Origin: Duganella lactea
GTDB taxonomy: Bacteria > Pseudomonadota > Gammaproteobacteria > Burkholderiales > Burkholderiaceae_D
Length of the DNA: 64,000 nt
Direction: 5' to 3'
NCBI RefSeq assembly: GCF_009857505.1
Contig: NZ_WWCP01000020.1
Location: 1 to 64,000 of the forward strand
Part shown: positions 35,336-44,922 of the stretch, piece by piece
Numbering within the stretch: the stretch's first letter is position 1
How the letters are laid out: every line of letters starts with the position of its first letter
The notes under the pieces: model-generated
What the model saw: the letters and a program-made list of their open reading frames with translations, nothing else
Told to the model about the DNA's origin: nothing
Database searches by the model: none
Position numbers and translations under genes: made by a program

Positions 35336-36711
35336 TGGACATGAGCGTTTTCGATCTGTTCAAGATCGGCATCGGGCCATCGAGCTCGCACACGGTGGGC
35401 CCGATGGTGGCGGCGCGCCGCTTCCTGCTGGATAACGCGCCGCTGGACAATGTCGCCGAGGTCAAGGCCGAGCTGTATGGCTCGCTGGCGCTGACCGGCA
35501 TCGGCCACGCCACCGACAAAGCGGTGCTGCTTGGCCTGATGGGCGAAACGCCGCAAGACGTCAGCCCCACGCAGGTCGATGCGCAACTGGCGGCCGCCGA
35601 AGCCGCCGGCCAGCTCGCGCTGCTCGGCAAGCATGCGGTGCCGTTCAAGCGCGCCACGCATCTTATCTTCCACATGGCCGAGTCGTTGCCCGATCACCCG
35701 AACGGCATGCGCTTCACGCTGACCCGCAAGGATGGCGGCAGCGTCTCCAAGGTCTACTACTCGGTGGGCGGCGGCTTTATCCGCGAAGAGGGCGAGGCCG
35801 CCGCCGCCGTGGCGTCGGTGGCCGTGCCGTACCCGTTCGGCACCATGGACGAACTGTTGGCGCACGGCGTGCGCAGCGGCCTGACCATCCCGCAGATGTT
35901 GCGCGCGAACGAATGCGCGCGCATCGGCGACGAAGAGCTGAACGCCGGTCTGGATAAAATCTGGCGCGTCATGCGTGACTGCATCGCTCACGGCCTTGAA
36001 ACGCCGGGCCAACTGCCGGGTGGTTTGAACGTCAAGCGCCGCGCCGCCAGGCTGTGGACGCAGGCGCAAGGCAGCGCCGGCAGTCCCAATAGCCTGCCGC
36101 ATGACGCACTGCATCAGGTCAGCCTGTATGCGATGGCGGTCAACGAGGAAAACGCCGCCGGCGGCCGCGTGGTGACAGCGCCGACCAACGGCGCGGCCGG
36201 CATCATCCCCGCCGTGCTGCGCTACTACGCCGAGGACTGCAAGCCTAGCGATCCGGCCACCGGCGTGCGCAACTTCATGCTGACCGCCGCCGCGATCGGC
36301 ATGCTGTGCAAGCGGAATGCGTCGATTTCCGGCGCAGAAATCGGTTGCCAGGGCGAAGTGGGCGTGGCCTGTGCCATGGCGGCGGCCGGCCTGGTGGCGG
36401 CGCTGGGAGGCAGCAATGGCCAGATCGAGAACGCCGCCGAAATCGGCATCGAGCACCATCTGGGCATGACCTGTGATCCCATCGGAGGGCTGGTGCAGAT
36501 TCCCTGCATTGAGCGTAACGGCATGGGCGCGGTCAAGGCCATCACGGCCGCCTCGCTTGCGCTAAAGGGCGATGGCACGCACTTCGTCAGCCTTGATGAA
36601 GTGATTGAAACCATGCGCCAGACCGGCGCCGACATGCAGGCCAAGTACAAAGAGACCTCGCTCGGCGGCCTGGCGATTCACGTCATCACCGTCAATCACG
36701 CGGCTTGCTGA
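35335..36711 (+). CDS. sdaA: L-serine ammonia-lyase, iron-sulfur type
   Basis: The 458-residue enzyme deaminates serine to pyruvate. The start [19 protein letters not shown] is diagnostic of the beta region of single-chain L-serine dehydratases. Cysteines that can hold the 4Fe-4S cluster are in [24 protein letters not shown] and VQIPCIERN. The TGATG overlap with tdh ties it to threonine catabolism: glycine from Kbl can become serine and then pyruvate. Confidence 0.96.
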   Translation: MDMSVFDLFKIGIGPSSSHTVGPMVAARRFLLDNAPLDNVAEVKAELYGSLALTGIGHATDKAVLLGLMGETPQDVSPTQVDAQLAAAEAAGQLALLGKHAVPFKRATHLIFHMAESLPDHPNGMRFTLTRKDGGSVSKVYYSVGGGFIREEGEAAAAVASVAVPYPFGTMDELLAHGVRSGLTIPQMLRANECARIGDEELNAGLDKIWRVMRDCIAHGLETPGQLPGGLNVKRRAARLWTQAQGSAGSPNSLPHDALHQVSLYAMAVNEENAAGGRVVTAPTNGAAGIIPAVLRYYAEDCKPSDPATGVRNFMLTAAAIGMLCKRNASISGAEIGCQGEVGVACAMAAAGLVAALGGSNGQIENAAEIGIEHHLGMTCDPIGGLVQIPCIERNGMGAVKAITAASLALKGDGTHFVSLDEVIETMRQTGADMQAKYKETSLGGLAIHVITVNHAAC

Positions 36712-36726
36712 CGGCAATCGATCGCG

Positions 36727-39462
36727 TCAACGGCTTTCGTTTTCGAGCAGGGCGCGGAAGTTGTCGGCGGGGAGCGGCTTGCTGAAGTGGTAGCCCTGCA
36801 TTTCGTCGCAATGCTGCTCGCGCAGGAATTCCAGCTGCTCGATCGTCTCCACCCCTTCGGCAATGGTGGTCAGCCCCAGGCTGCGCGCCATGTTGATGAT
36901 GGCGCTGACGATGGCCTTGTCCTCGGCGTCGGTGCTGATGTCGCGCACGAACGACTGATCGATCTTCAGTTTGTAGACCTTGAATTTCTTCAGCTGGCTC
37001 AACGACGAGAAGCCGGTGCCGAAATCGTCGATCGACATGCGGATGCCGCGATCGTGCAACTGGTTCATGGTGGTGATGGCGCCTTGCGGGTCCTGTAGCG
37101 CCACGCCTTCCGTCAGTTCCAGTTCCAGATATTCCGGCGGCAGGCCTTCTTCGTACAGAATCTGCGCGACATGCGAGGGCAGGTCGGCGGTGCGGAACTG
37201 GATCGCCGACAGGTTCACCGCCATCACCAGCGGCGGCAGGCCGGCGTCCAGCCAAGCGCGCGCCTGACGCACCGCCTGGCGCAGCACCCAGTCGCCGATC
37301 TGGATAATCAAGCCGCTTTCCTCGGCGGCCGGGATAAACTCGGTCGGCGACACCGCGCCCAGCTCCGGCGTGCTCCAGCGCAGTAGCGCCTCGGCGCCGA
37401 TGATGCGGCCCGTCGTCAGCGATACCTGCGGCTGATACATCACATGCATCTGCTCGCGCTCCAGCGCGTAGCGCAGTGCATTGACCACCCGCAGGTGACG
37501 CGCCGCGCGCTGCTGCATGGCGGCGGTGAAGAAGCGGAAGTCGTGCCGGCCGGCGCGTTTCACCTGGTACATGGCCGCATCCGCGCGTTGCAGCAGCGTT
37601 TCGATATCGTGACCGTCGTCCGGATACATGGCGATGCCGATCGAGGCGGTGACCTTCAGATCGTGTTTGCCGACGGTGTAGGCGCGGCCGGTCATGTCCA
37701 GCAGCTTGCGGGCGACGTCGCTCGCTTCGCCGCTGCCGACATTGCGCAGCACGAAGATGAATTCGTCGCCGCCGAGACGGGCCACCACGTCGCCTTCGCG
37801 GATGCAGCTGGCCAGGCGCAGCGCCAGTTCGGACAGCAGCGCGTCGCCGACCGTGTGGCCGAGCGAGTCGTTGATGTCCTTGAAGTGGTCGAGGTCCAGC
37901 ATCATCAGCGCCATCGGCATGCGGTGGATGCGCGCTTGTTCCAGCAACTGGCGCGTGCGCTCATGCAGCTGCGAGCGGTTCGGCAGACCGGTCAGCACAT
38001 CGTAGTGCGCCAGGTATTGCACCCGCTGGTCGGCCTGCAGACGCACCGCCTCGCGGTCGAAATTCTTCAGCGCGAATTCGATATCGAGCGTCATCTCCAG
38101 CAGCAGCTCGCGTACTTCGTGGTCGAAGGCGTTGAGGGTGCCGGAGTAGGGCGCGAAGAAGCCGATGATTTCGCCGTCGCGTCGCAGTGGTATCGCCGCC
38201 GACGACGCCCAGCCATAGCGCACGCCGTGCGCGTGCCAGTGGGCCGTCTCCGGCGCGTGCTGGTAATCCTGGCACCAGTAAGGCTGGCCGCCGCGGTAGG
38301 ACAGGCCGATCGGCCCACGTCCTTCCGGCGTGTCCGGGTCGAGCGACACCTCCAGCTGTTCCAGATATTCGACGCCGGCACCGAACGAGGCGGCGACGTC
38401 GATCCGGCCTTGTTCCTTGTCGATCAGGCCGATCCACGCCATCGCCATGCCGCCGTGGCTGACCACATCGCGGCAGATGCGCTCAAACAGTTCGGACTCG
38501 CTGCGACTGCGCACGATCGCCTGGTTGCACTGACTGAGCGCCGAATACAGCCGGCTGACGCGCTGGATGCGCTCCAAAGCCTCGCTCCGCTCGCCGTCCA
38601 GCCGCATCAGGCTTTGCTGGGTGTGCGCCAGCCAGCCCCACACGCTGTCGCGCGCCTCGTCCGACACGGCCAGCGGCGTGGTGAAGTCGCCGCGCCCGAG
38701 TTTCTCCATGCCGGCGCGCAGCTGGGCGACCGAGCAGCCCAGCGCCGCGTCCAGCCGGCGCTTGGCGCGCCACACCAGCAGCACCAGCCCGATGGCGCTG
38801 AACATGAAGGCAAAGCGCGCCAGGTTGGCGTCCAGCGCCGTGGCTTCCACCAGCAGGCGTGTGCGGTGATCGACGCTGTCGCTGACGGCGCCGATCGGCC
38901 GCATGATGTCGGCCTTGACGCGGTGATAGGCGGCGTCGTGCAGCATTGCGGTGGCGGCGCCGACGTCGCCTTGCGCGCGCAGGTCCATGGCGCTGTTATC
39001 CAGCCCCACCAGCTTGTCCGATTCGTTCTTGGCGGCCGCCAGCAGCGCCAGTTCCTCCGGCGTGAAATGGGCTTCGCGGATCAGTTCCATCAGCGGCGCC
39101 GCGCGTTGGACGCCGCGCGGGCGTTGTCCGTTGGCCAGCACCACGTCCCAGTAGACGTTTTCATAATTCAGCGGGCGCGGGGCCTGGCCGTCGCGGATGG
39201 CGACGATTTCCTGATAGTGCTTGCGGTATTGCGCGTCACCGGTGGCCACGTAGGTGCGGGCCATGCGGGTCAGGTCATCCGAGGACTGGCGCAGTTCGTC
39301 GACCAGGTTGTGCGAGTTGAAACGCAGCTGATTGGCATGGTCGATACGTTTTTCGGTCCAGACATAGAACATGAAGGTTGCCCCCACCAGTAGCAATGTG
39401 CCAAAGCAGGCCCACAGATAACTGACGAATTGAGGCGGGGACGACGTGACGGACGACTTCAT
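36727..39462 (-). CDS. Membrane GAF-GGDEF-EAL cyclic-di-GMP protein
   Basis: The 911-residue protein starts with a transmembrane helix at about 14-32, a periplasmic region with HYQEIVAIRDGQAPRP and a second helix near 215-230. A GAF domain follows (FERICRDVVSHGGMAMAWIG onward), then GGDEF with intact RLGGDEF and EAL with EALLRW, ELTEGVAL and DDFGTGFSSL. Both catalytic centres look complete. It is convergent with sdaA and divergent from thrC; these neighbours do not suggest a signal. Confidence 0.92.
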   Translation of the reverse strand: MKSSVTSSPPQFVSYLWACFGTLLLVGATFMFYVWTEKRIDHANQLRFNSHNLVDELRQSSDDLTRMARTYVATGDAQYRKHYQEIVAIRDGQAPRPLNYENVYWDVVLANGQRPRGVQRAAPLMELIREAHFTPEELALLAAAKNESDKLVGLDNSAMDLRAQGDVGAATAMLHDAAYHRVKADIMRPIGAVSDSVDHRTRLLVEATALDANLARFAFMFSAIGLVLLVWRAKRRLDAALGCSVAQLRAGMEKLGRGDFTTPLAVSDEARDSVWGWLAHTQQSLMRLDGERSEALERIQRVSRLYSALSQCNQAIVRSRSESELFERICRDVVSHGGMAMAWIGLIDKEQGRIDVAASFGAGVEYLEQLEVSLDPDTPEGRGPIGLSYRGGQPYWCQDYQHAPETAHWHAHGVRYGWASSAAIPLRRDGEIIGFFAPYSGTLNAFDHEVRELLLEMTLDIEFALKNFDREAVRLQADQRVQYLAHYDVLTGLPNRSQLHERTRQLLEQARIHRMPMALMMLDLDHFKDINDSLGHTVGDALLSELALRLASCIREGDVVARLGGDEFIFVLRNVGSGEASDVARKLLDMTGRAYTVGKHDLKVTASIGIAMYPDDGHDIETLLQRADAAMYQVKRAGRHDFRFFTAAMQQRAARHLRVVNALRYALEREQMHVMYQPQVSLTTGRIIGAEALLRWSTPELGAVSPTEFIPAAEESGLIIQIGDWVLRQAVRQARAWLDAGLPPLVMAVNLSAIQFRTADLPSHVAQILYEEGLPPEYLELELTEGVALQDPQGAITTMNQLHDRGIRMSIDDFGTGFSSLSQLKKFKVYKLKIDQSFVRDISTDAEDKAIVSAIINMARSLGLTTIAEGVETIEQLEFLREQHCDEMQGYHFSKPLPADNFRALLENESR

Positions 39463-39535
39463 GTTGATAGACGGCGATACTGTGAAGTTTGACAGTATAG
39501 GGCATCATAAGGCATGACCTTAAAACAACGTACAT

Positions 39536-39565
39536 TTCACGGGAACGCCCGAGGCGCACTATAAT
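39536..39565 (+). promoter_or_regulatory. Predicted thrC promoter
   Basis: TTCACG (39536-39541) and TATAAT (39560-39565) are separated by 18 bases and lie about 50 bases upstream of the thrC ATG. The -10 is consensus, the -35 weak. Confidence 0.5.
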
Positions 39566-39615
39566 AACCCCTCGCCTTTGAACCGTCCTGCAGCTCAACT
39601 GGAATTTTCTCATTT

Positions 39616-41094
39616 ATGCAATACGTGTCTACCCGTGCCGCGTCGTCGGCCGCCGCCTCGTCTTCCCAACAATTTTCTGACATTCTGCTGGGCGGCCTCG
39701 CCGCCGACGGCGGTCTGTTTCTGCCGACCGCGTATCCACAGGTGACCGGCGCGGAGCTGGACGCATGGCGCCAGCTCTCCTACGCCGACCTGGCATTTGA
39801 GATTCTGAAGAAGTTCGCGACCGATATTCCGGAAGCGGACCTGCGCGCGCTGACCGCCAAGACCTACACCAAGGAAGTGTATAAAAACGTCCGCCAGGGC
39901 GAGAAAGCCAGCCAGATCACGCCGCTGCGCGTGCTGGAAGAGCGTGAAGACGGCTCGAAACTGGTGCTGCAGGCGCTGTCCAACGGTCCGACGCTGGCCT
40001 TCAAGGACATGGCCATGCAACTGCTGGGCAATCTGTTCGAATACGCGCTGGCCAAGCAGGGCGCGGAGCTGAACATTTTTGGCGCCACCTCCGGTGACAC
40101 TGGCAGCGCCGCCGAATACGCCATGCGTGGCAAGCGGGGCATCCGCGTCTTCATGCTGTCGCCGCACAAGAAAATGAGCGCCTTCCAGACCGCGCAGATG
40201 TTCAGCCTTCAGGACCCGAACATCTTCAACATCGCCATCGAAGGCGTGTTCGACGACGCCCAGGACATGGTCAAAGCCGTCTCGAACGACCTGGAATTCA
40301 AGGCCCGCCACAAGATCGGCACCGTCAATTCGATCAACTGGGCGCGCGTGGTGGCGCAGGTGGTGTACTACTTCCGCGGCTACCTGAGCGCGACCACCGC
40401 CAACGACCAGAAAGTATCGTTCACCGTCCCTTCGGGTAACTTCGGCAATATCTGCGCCGGCCATATCGCCCGCATGATGGGCCTGCCGATCGACAAACTG
40501 GTGGCCGCCACCAACGAAAACGACGTGCTGGATGAATTCTTCCGCACCGGCGTGTACCGCGTGCGCAAATCGGCCGAGACCTATCACACCAGCAGCCCGT
40601 CGATGGACATCTCCAAGGCTTCCAACTTCGAGCGCTTCGTCTACGAGCTGGTGGGCCGCGACGGCGACCGCACCCGCGCGCTGTTCCAGAAAGTCGACAC
40701 CCACGGCGGCTTCGACCTGTCTGGCAAGCCGGGCAGCGATGGCGACGAGTTCAAGCTGGTGGCGCAATATGGCTTCAAGTCCGGCAAATCGACCCACGAC
40801 GACCGCGTCGACACCATCCGCGAGGTGGCCGATGATTACGACATTGTCATCGACACCCATACCGCCGACGGCATCAAGGTGGCGAAAGAGAATATGGAAC
40901 CCGGCGTGACGATGATCGTGCTGGAGACCGCGCTGGCGGCCAAATTCAACGAAACCATCCTGGAAGCGCTTGGCATGGATGCCGAGCGCCCGGCCGGTTT
41001 CGAAAACATCGAAGACCTGCCGCAGAAGTTTGTGGTCATGAAGGCCGATGTCGCCGCCATGAAGGCCTACATTGCCGCCAACACGGGTCTGTGA
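39616..41094 (+). CDS. thrC: Threonine synthase
   Basis: This PLP enzyme converts O-phosphohomoserine to threonine. The 492 residues begin MQYVSTRAA and include the PLP lysine in TLAFKDMAMQ (K130), the GATSGDTGSAAEYA phosphate loop, and VPSGNFGNICAGH. It is of the long, bacterial/fungal type. The usual upstream partner hom is not present. moeA overlaps its stop codon by one base. Confidence 0.96.
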   Translation: MQYVSTRAASSAAASSSQQFSDILLGGLAADGGLFLPTAYPQVTGAELDAWRQLSYADLAFEILKKFATDIPEADLRALTAKTYTKEVYKNVRQGEKASQITPLRVLEEREDGSKLVLQALSNGPTLAFKDMAMQLLGNLFEYALAKQGAELNIFGATSGDTGSAAEYAMRGKRGIRVFMLSPHKKMSAFQTAQMFSLQDPNIFNIAIEGVFDDAQDMVKAVSNDLEFKARHKIGTVNSINWARVVAQVVYYFRGYLSATTANDQKVSFTVPSGNFGNICAGHIARMMGLPIDKLVAATNENDVLDEFFRTGVYRVRKSAETYHTSSPSMDISKASNFERFVYELVGRDGDRTRALFQKVDTHGGFDLSGKPGSDGDEFKLVAQYGFKSGKSTHDDRVDTIREVADDYDIVIDTHTADGIKVAKENMEPGVTMIVLETALAAKFNETILEALGMDAERPAGFENIEDLPQKFVVMKADVAAMKAYIAANTGL

Positions 41095-42311
41095 TGAGCG
41101 AGCCGCGCAAGCCGATGCTGTCGGTCAGCGAGGCGCTGGCGCAGATGCTGGGCGCCGCGCGCCCGGTGGCGGACACCGAGGTGATCGCCACGCTGGCGGC
41201 CAATGGCCGCGTGCTGGCGGTGGCGCAGGTGTCGGGCATGAATGTGCCGGGCGCCGACAACACGCAGATGGATGGCTACGCGGTGCGCGCCGCCGATTGT
41301 GTCAGCGGCGACGCGGCGCTCAAGGTGTCGCAGCGGATTCCTGCCGGCCATGTCGGTCAGCCGTTGCAGCCGGGGACCGCCGCCCGCATCTTCACCGGTG
41401 CGATGATTCCAGACGGCGCGGACGCTGTCGTCATGCAGGAGCAGTGCGAGCTGAATGGCGACGTGCTCACCATCCGGCACGCGCCCAAGTCCGGCGAGTG
41501 GATCCGCCGCGCCGGCGAGGACATCGCCACCGGCAGCGTGGTGCTGAAGGCCGGGACCCGCCTGCGCAGCCAGGAGCTGGGTCTGGCCGCCTCCATCGGC
41601 CTGGCGGAACTGCCGGTCAAGCGCAAGTTGCGCGTGGCCGTGTTCTTCACCGGCGACGAGCTGACCATGCCGGGCGAGCCGTTGGCGCCTGGCGCGATCT
41701 ACAATTCCAACCGCTTCACCTTGCGCGCGCTGCTGGAAAACCTGGGCTGCGAGATCACCGACTTTGGCATCGTGCCGGATTCGCTGGAGGCGACGCGCTC
41801 GGTGCTGCGCGAGGCGGCGCAGGGCAATGACCTGATTGTCACCTCGGGCGGCGTGTCGGTTGGCGAGGAAGATCACATCAAGCCGGCGGTGGAAGCCGAG
41901 GGCAAATTGAATATGTGGCAGATCGCCGTCAAGCCGGGCAAGCCGCTGGCCTTCGGCGAGGTGCGGCAGGCCTTCTTTATCGGCCTGCCGGGTAATCCGG
42001 TGTCCAGCTTCATCACCTTCCTGATGTTCGTGCGGCCGTTCCTGCTGCGCTTGCAGGGCGTGGAGGACGCGCTGGCGCCGCGCGCGTTCCAGATGCGCGC
42101 CGATTTCGATTGGCCCAAGGCCGATAAGCGCAACGAGTTCCTGCGCGCGCGCATCAACGAGGCGGGCGGCGTGGAGCTGTTCCGCAACCAGAGTTCGGGC
42201 GTGCTGACGTCGACGGTGTGGGGCGATGGTGTGATCGATAACCCGCCCAACAACCCGATCGCCGCCGGTGACGTGGTTCGATTTATACCGTTTAATGAGT
42301 TATTGTACTGA
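41094..42311 (+). CDS. moeA: Molybdopterin molybdotransferase
   Basis: MoeA inserts molybdate into adenylated molybdopterin. The 405-residue product has NTQMDGYAVRA, FTGAMIPDGADAVVMQE, FFTGDEL, TSGGVSVGEEDH and GLPGNPVSS, all standard family motifs. The ATG at 41094 overlaps the thrC stop (TGATG) and moaD overlaps its own stop the same way, so the three genes form one transcript. Confidence 0.96.
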   Translation: MSEPRKPMLSVSEALAQMLGAARPVADTEVIATLAANGRVLAVAQVSGMNVPGADNTQMDGYAVRAADCVSGDAALKVSQRIPAGHVGQPLQPGTAARIFTGAMIPDGADAVVMQEQCELNGDVLTIRHAPKSGEWIRRAGEDIATGSVVLKAGTRLRSQELGLAASIGLAELPVKRKLRVAVFFTGDELTMPGEPLAPGAIYNSNRFTLRALLENLGCEITDFGIVPDSLEATRSVLREAAQGNDLIVTSGGVSVGEEDHIKPAVEAEGKLNMWQIAVKPGKPLAFGEVRQAFFIGLPGNPVSSFITFLMFVRPFLLRLQGVEDALAPRAFQMRADFDWPKADKRNEFLRARINEAGGVELFRNQSSGVLTSTVWGDGVIDNPPNNPIAAGDVVRFIPFNELLY

Positions 42312-42565
42312 TGGTTATTACCGTAAAATTTTTTGCCAGCGTGCGTGAAGCCGTTGGCGCTTCTTCGGAGTCGCTGCCCGTGCCGGAAGGCGTGACCACG
42401 GTGGGGGCGCTGCGCGAACATCTGGCCGCGCGCGGCGAACAGTGGCACCAGGCGCTGGGCCATCCGGCGCTGCGCATGGCGTACAATCAGGTGATGTGCG
42501 GCGCTGATACGGCGATTGCCGACGGCGCCGAAGTGGCTTTCTTCCCGCCGGTCACCGGGGGCTGA
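42311..42565 (+). CDS. moaD: Molybdopterin synthase small subunit
   Basis: The 84-residue ubiquitin-like protein ends in the diagnostic Gly-Gly (FFPPVTGG), which is thiocarboxylated and donates sulfur to molybdopterin. Its partner MoaE, normally the next gene, is missing; a small membrane-protein gene on the other strand follows after one base. Confidence 0.95.
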   Translation: MVITVKFFASVREAVGASSESLPVPEGVTTVGALREHLAARGEQWHQALGHPALRMAYNQVMCGADTAIADGAEVAFFPPVTGG

Positions 42566-42566
42566 G

Positions 42567-42812
42567 TTACTTTTTCGCGTGCTTGTCCTTGTAGCTTGTG
42601 GCGACACTCTCGCAGGCGGCGCACGACATTGCGTTGCGGAAGCGGCGCCACGCGGTGTAGGTGAAGATGCCCGCCGCGATCAGCGCCCACACGGCGGCGC
42701 TGATGTAATCTTCCTTCCTGGTTGAGCCTTTGAACCATTCCACGGCGGCAAGTATCGCAAACAGCGGCACGCCGGCCTGCAGGAAGCGTTTAATCCAGAA
42801 TATCGCGCCCAT
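42567..42812 (-). CDS. Small membrane protein, two predicted helices
   Basis: The 81-residue product has hydrophobic helices at about 8-25 (FLQAGVPLFAILAAVEWF) and 37-54 (ISAAVWALIAAGIFTYTAW), then a basic, cysteine-containing tail (CAACESVATSYKDKHAKK). A strong AAGGGAG precedes the ATG at 42812, which supports a real gene. Convergent with moaD, divergent from the flavoprotein gene. Function unknown. Confidence 0.75.
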   Translation of the reverse strand: MGAIFWIKRFLQAGVPLFAILAAVEWFKGSTRKEDYISAAVWALIAAGIFTYTAWRRFRNAMSCAACESVATSYKDKHAKK

Positions 42813-42850
42813 CGTATCTCCCTTATTGATTTAACTATCGGACCGAATGC

Positions 42851-44119
42851 ATGCAGTCTAGTTTGACACCTTTTCGCGTCGCCGTCATCGGTGGCGGCCC
42901 GGCCGGACTGATGGCCGCGCAAACGCTGGCGCAGGGCGGCGCACGGGTGGATCTCTACGACGCCATGGCCTCGGTCGGCCGCAAGTTTCTGCTGGCGGGG
43001 CGCAGTGGCATGAACATCACGCATGCTGAGCCGTATCCGGATTTTGTGACGCGTTACGGTAATTCAACCGAAGCGCTGCGGCCGATGCTGGACGCCTTCG
43101 GGCCGTCGCATGTGCGCGGCTTCGTCCACGCTCTGGGGCTGGAGACCTTTGTCGGCACGTCGGGACGGGTGTTCCCGACCGAGATGAAGGCGGCGCCGTT
43201 GCTGCGTGCCTGGGTGCACGCGGTGCGCGAGGCGGGCGTGCAGTTCCACATGCGCCACCGCTGGCTGGGCTGGCGGGATGGCGCGCTGCGTTTCTCGGCC
43301 CCGGCCGAAGATGGCGCGCCGGCCGCGCGCGAGGTGCTGGCGCGGCCGGACGCGGTTGTTCTGGCGCTTGGCGGAGGCAGCTGGGCACGCCTCGGCTCGG
43401 ACGGCAGCTGGATGCCGGTGCTGGCCGAACGGGGCGTGGCATTGTCGCCGCTGGCGCCGTCCAACTGCGGTTTCGATGTGGCGTGGAGCGAGCATTTCAG
43501 CAGCCGTTACGCCGGCCAGCCGCTGATGACGGTGGCCGTCATCGCGCGCGACGCACAGGCACAGGAGATGCGCAAGCAGGGCCAGTTCGTGGTCACCCAG
43601 GGCGGCGTTGAGGGCAGCCTGATTTACGCGCTGTCCGCCCCATTGCGCGACCAGATCGCGGCGCAGGGCGCGACCACCATCTGGCTCGACCTGATGCCCG
43701 ACTGGAGCGCCGAGCGGGTGGCGGACGAATTGTCGCGGCCACGTGGCGCGCGTTCGCTGTCCAGCCATTTGCAGAGCCGGTTGGGTATCAAGGGCGTCAA
43801 GGCGGGGCTGTTGCGCGAGTGCCTGAGCAAGGAGCAGTTTGGCGACGCGGCGCAACTGGCGCGCGCGATCAAGCGCTTGCCGCTGCGGCTGGAGCGCCCG
43901 CGTCCCATCGATGAAGTGATCAGCACCGCCGGCGGCGTGCGCTGGGATGCCTTGCAGGGCACCATGCTGAAGGCCGCGCCGGGCGTGTTCGTCGCCGGCG
44001 AGATGATCGACTGGGAGGCGCCGACCGGCGGCTACCTGCTCACCGCCTGCTTTGCCAGCGGCATTGCCGCCGCGCGCGATGCGCTGGCCTGGCGCCAGCA
44101 CACGCTCACTCCCAGCTGA
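42851..44119 (+). CDS. TIGR03862-type FAD-dependent oxidoreductase (HI0933/BaiN-like)
   Basis: The 422-residue flavoprotein has the dinucleotide-binding motif VIGGGPAGLMAA near the N-terminus, GRKFLLAGRSGMNITHAE, VLALGGGSWARLGSDG in the middle and the C-terminal FAD motif GVFVAGEMIDWEAPTGGYLL. This matches the HI0933-like, TIGR03862 group. The substrate is not known. Its last 14 bases overlap the convergent DUF2807 gene. Confidence 0.9.
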   Translation: MQSSLTPFRVAVIGGGPAGLMAAQTLAQGGARVDLYDAMASVGRKFLLAGRSGMNITHAEPYPDFVTRYGNSTEALRPMLDAFGPSHVRGFVHALGLETFVGTSGRVFPTEMKAAPLLRAWVHAVREAGVQFHMRHRWLGWRDGALRFSAPAEDGAPAAREVLARPDAVVLALGGGSWARLGSDGSWMPVLAERGVALSPLAPSNCGFDVAWSEHFSSRYAGQPLMTVAVIARDAQAQEMRKQGQFVVTQGGVEGSLIYALSAPLRDQIAAQGATTIWLDLMPDWSAERVADELSRPRGARSLSSHLQSRLGIKGVKAGLLRECLSKEQFGDAAQLARAIKRLPLRLERPRPIDEVISTAGGVRWDALQGTMLKAAPGVFVAGEMIDWEAPTGGYLLTACFASGIAAARDALAWRQHTLTPS

Positions 44120-44912
44120 CTTCGCCGGAGCCGGTGCGGTCGACGTTGCGCCGGTTCGGGTTGCCGAGCACGCGGATGTCGCCGCTGCCGCGCAGCGTCA
44201 GTTCCGCCGACTGCTTGGCGAAGACATGGCTGGTGCCGGAGCCGCGCAGGTTCACGGTCACTGAATCCGCCGCCAGGTGGCGCGCGTTCAGGTCGCCGGA
44301 GCCGGTCAGTTCCGCCTCCAGCGCCTTGCAGCTGCCCGACGCCGTGATCTGGCCCGAACCCACCATCGCCAGTTCCACCCGCTCGGTGCTGCCGGCGTTC
44401 AGATTCAGGTTGCCGCTGCCGTGGGCGCTGGCGCTCATGTCCCGATAGCGCCCGCTGAAGTTCACATTGCCCGAGCCACGCAGTTGCAATTCCAGATGCT
44501 CGCCGTTGAAGCCGGACACCTTGGTGTCGCCGCTGCCGGTGACGATCAGCTCTTCCAGCGACGGCAGCACCAGTTCCACCTGCAGCCGATGGCGCGGATT
44601 GAGCAGCATGCCCTTGGTGCCGATGTGCAGATCACGGCCATCCTGTATCGTCTCCACATTGCCCAGCGAACGCTGCTCGCCGCGCACCTTCAGCGACGCC
44701 GTTTGGCCCTGGGTCAGGATCAGGTCGATCGGGCCGTTCAGCTCCACCGAGGTCGCCATGGCGTCGATCTTGCGCGTATCGCTGCTGAGCGTGCGGCCGG
44801 CGGTGCTGGTCGGGCTGCTGCTGCCGTAAGCCTTCAGCATGCTGTAGGTGACGCCGATCAGCGCGAACGCCAACAGCAGCAGGCCGGCGCCGATTTTCAT
44901 TAATGCTCGCAT
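44106..44912 (-). CDS. DUF2807 (GIN-domain) membrane-anchored protein
   Basis: The 268-residue product starts with an N-terminal membrane helix (LLLLAFALIGVTYSML) and then a GIN-type beta-helix domain with repeated GSG turns (VTGSGDTKVSG, LRGSGNVNFSG, LTGSGDLNA, LRGSGDIRV). Such proteins usually act with DUF1700 membrane proteins, and the DUF1700 gene lies ten bases upstream. The pair may sense or buffer envelope stress; that is inference. Confidence 0.87.
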   Translation of the reverse strand: MRALMKIGAGLLLLAFALIGVTYSMLKAYGSSSPTSTAGRTLSSDTRKIDAMATSVELNGPIDLILTQGQTASLKVRGEQRSLGNVETIQDGRDLHIGTKGMLLNPRHRLQVELVLPSLEELIVTGSGDTKVSGFNGEHLELQLRGSGNVNFSGRYRDMSASAHGSGNLNLNAGSTERVELAMVGSGQITASGSCKALEAELTGSGDLNARHLAADSVTVNLRGSGTSHVFAKQSAELTLRGSGDIRVLGNPNRRNVDRTGSGEVSWE

Positions 44913-44922
44913 AGTCGCCTCC

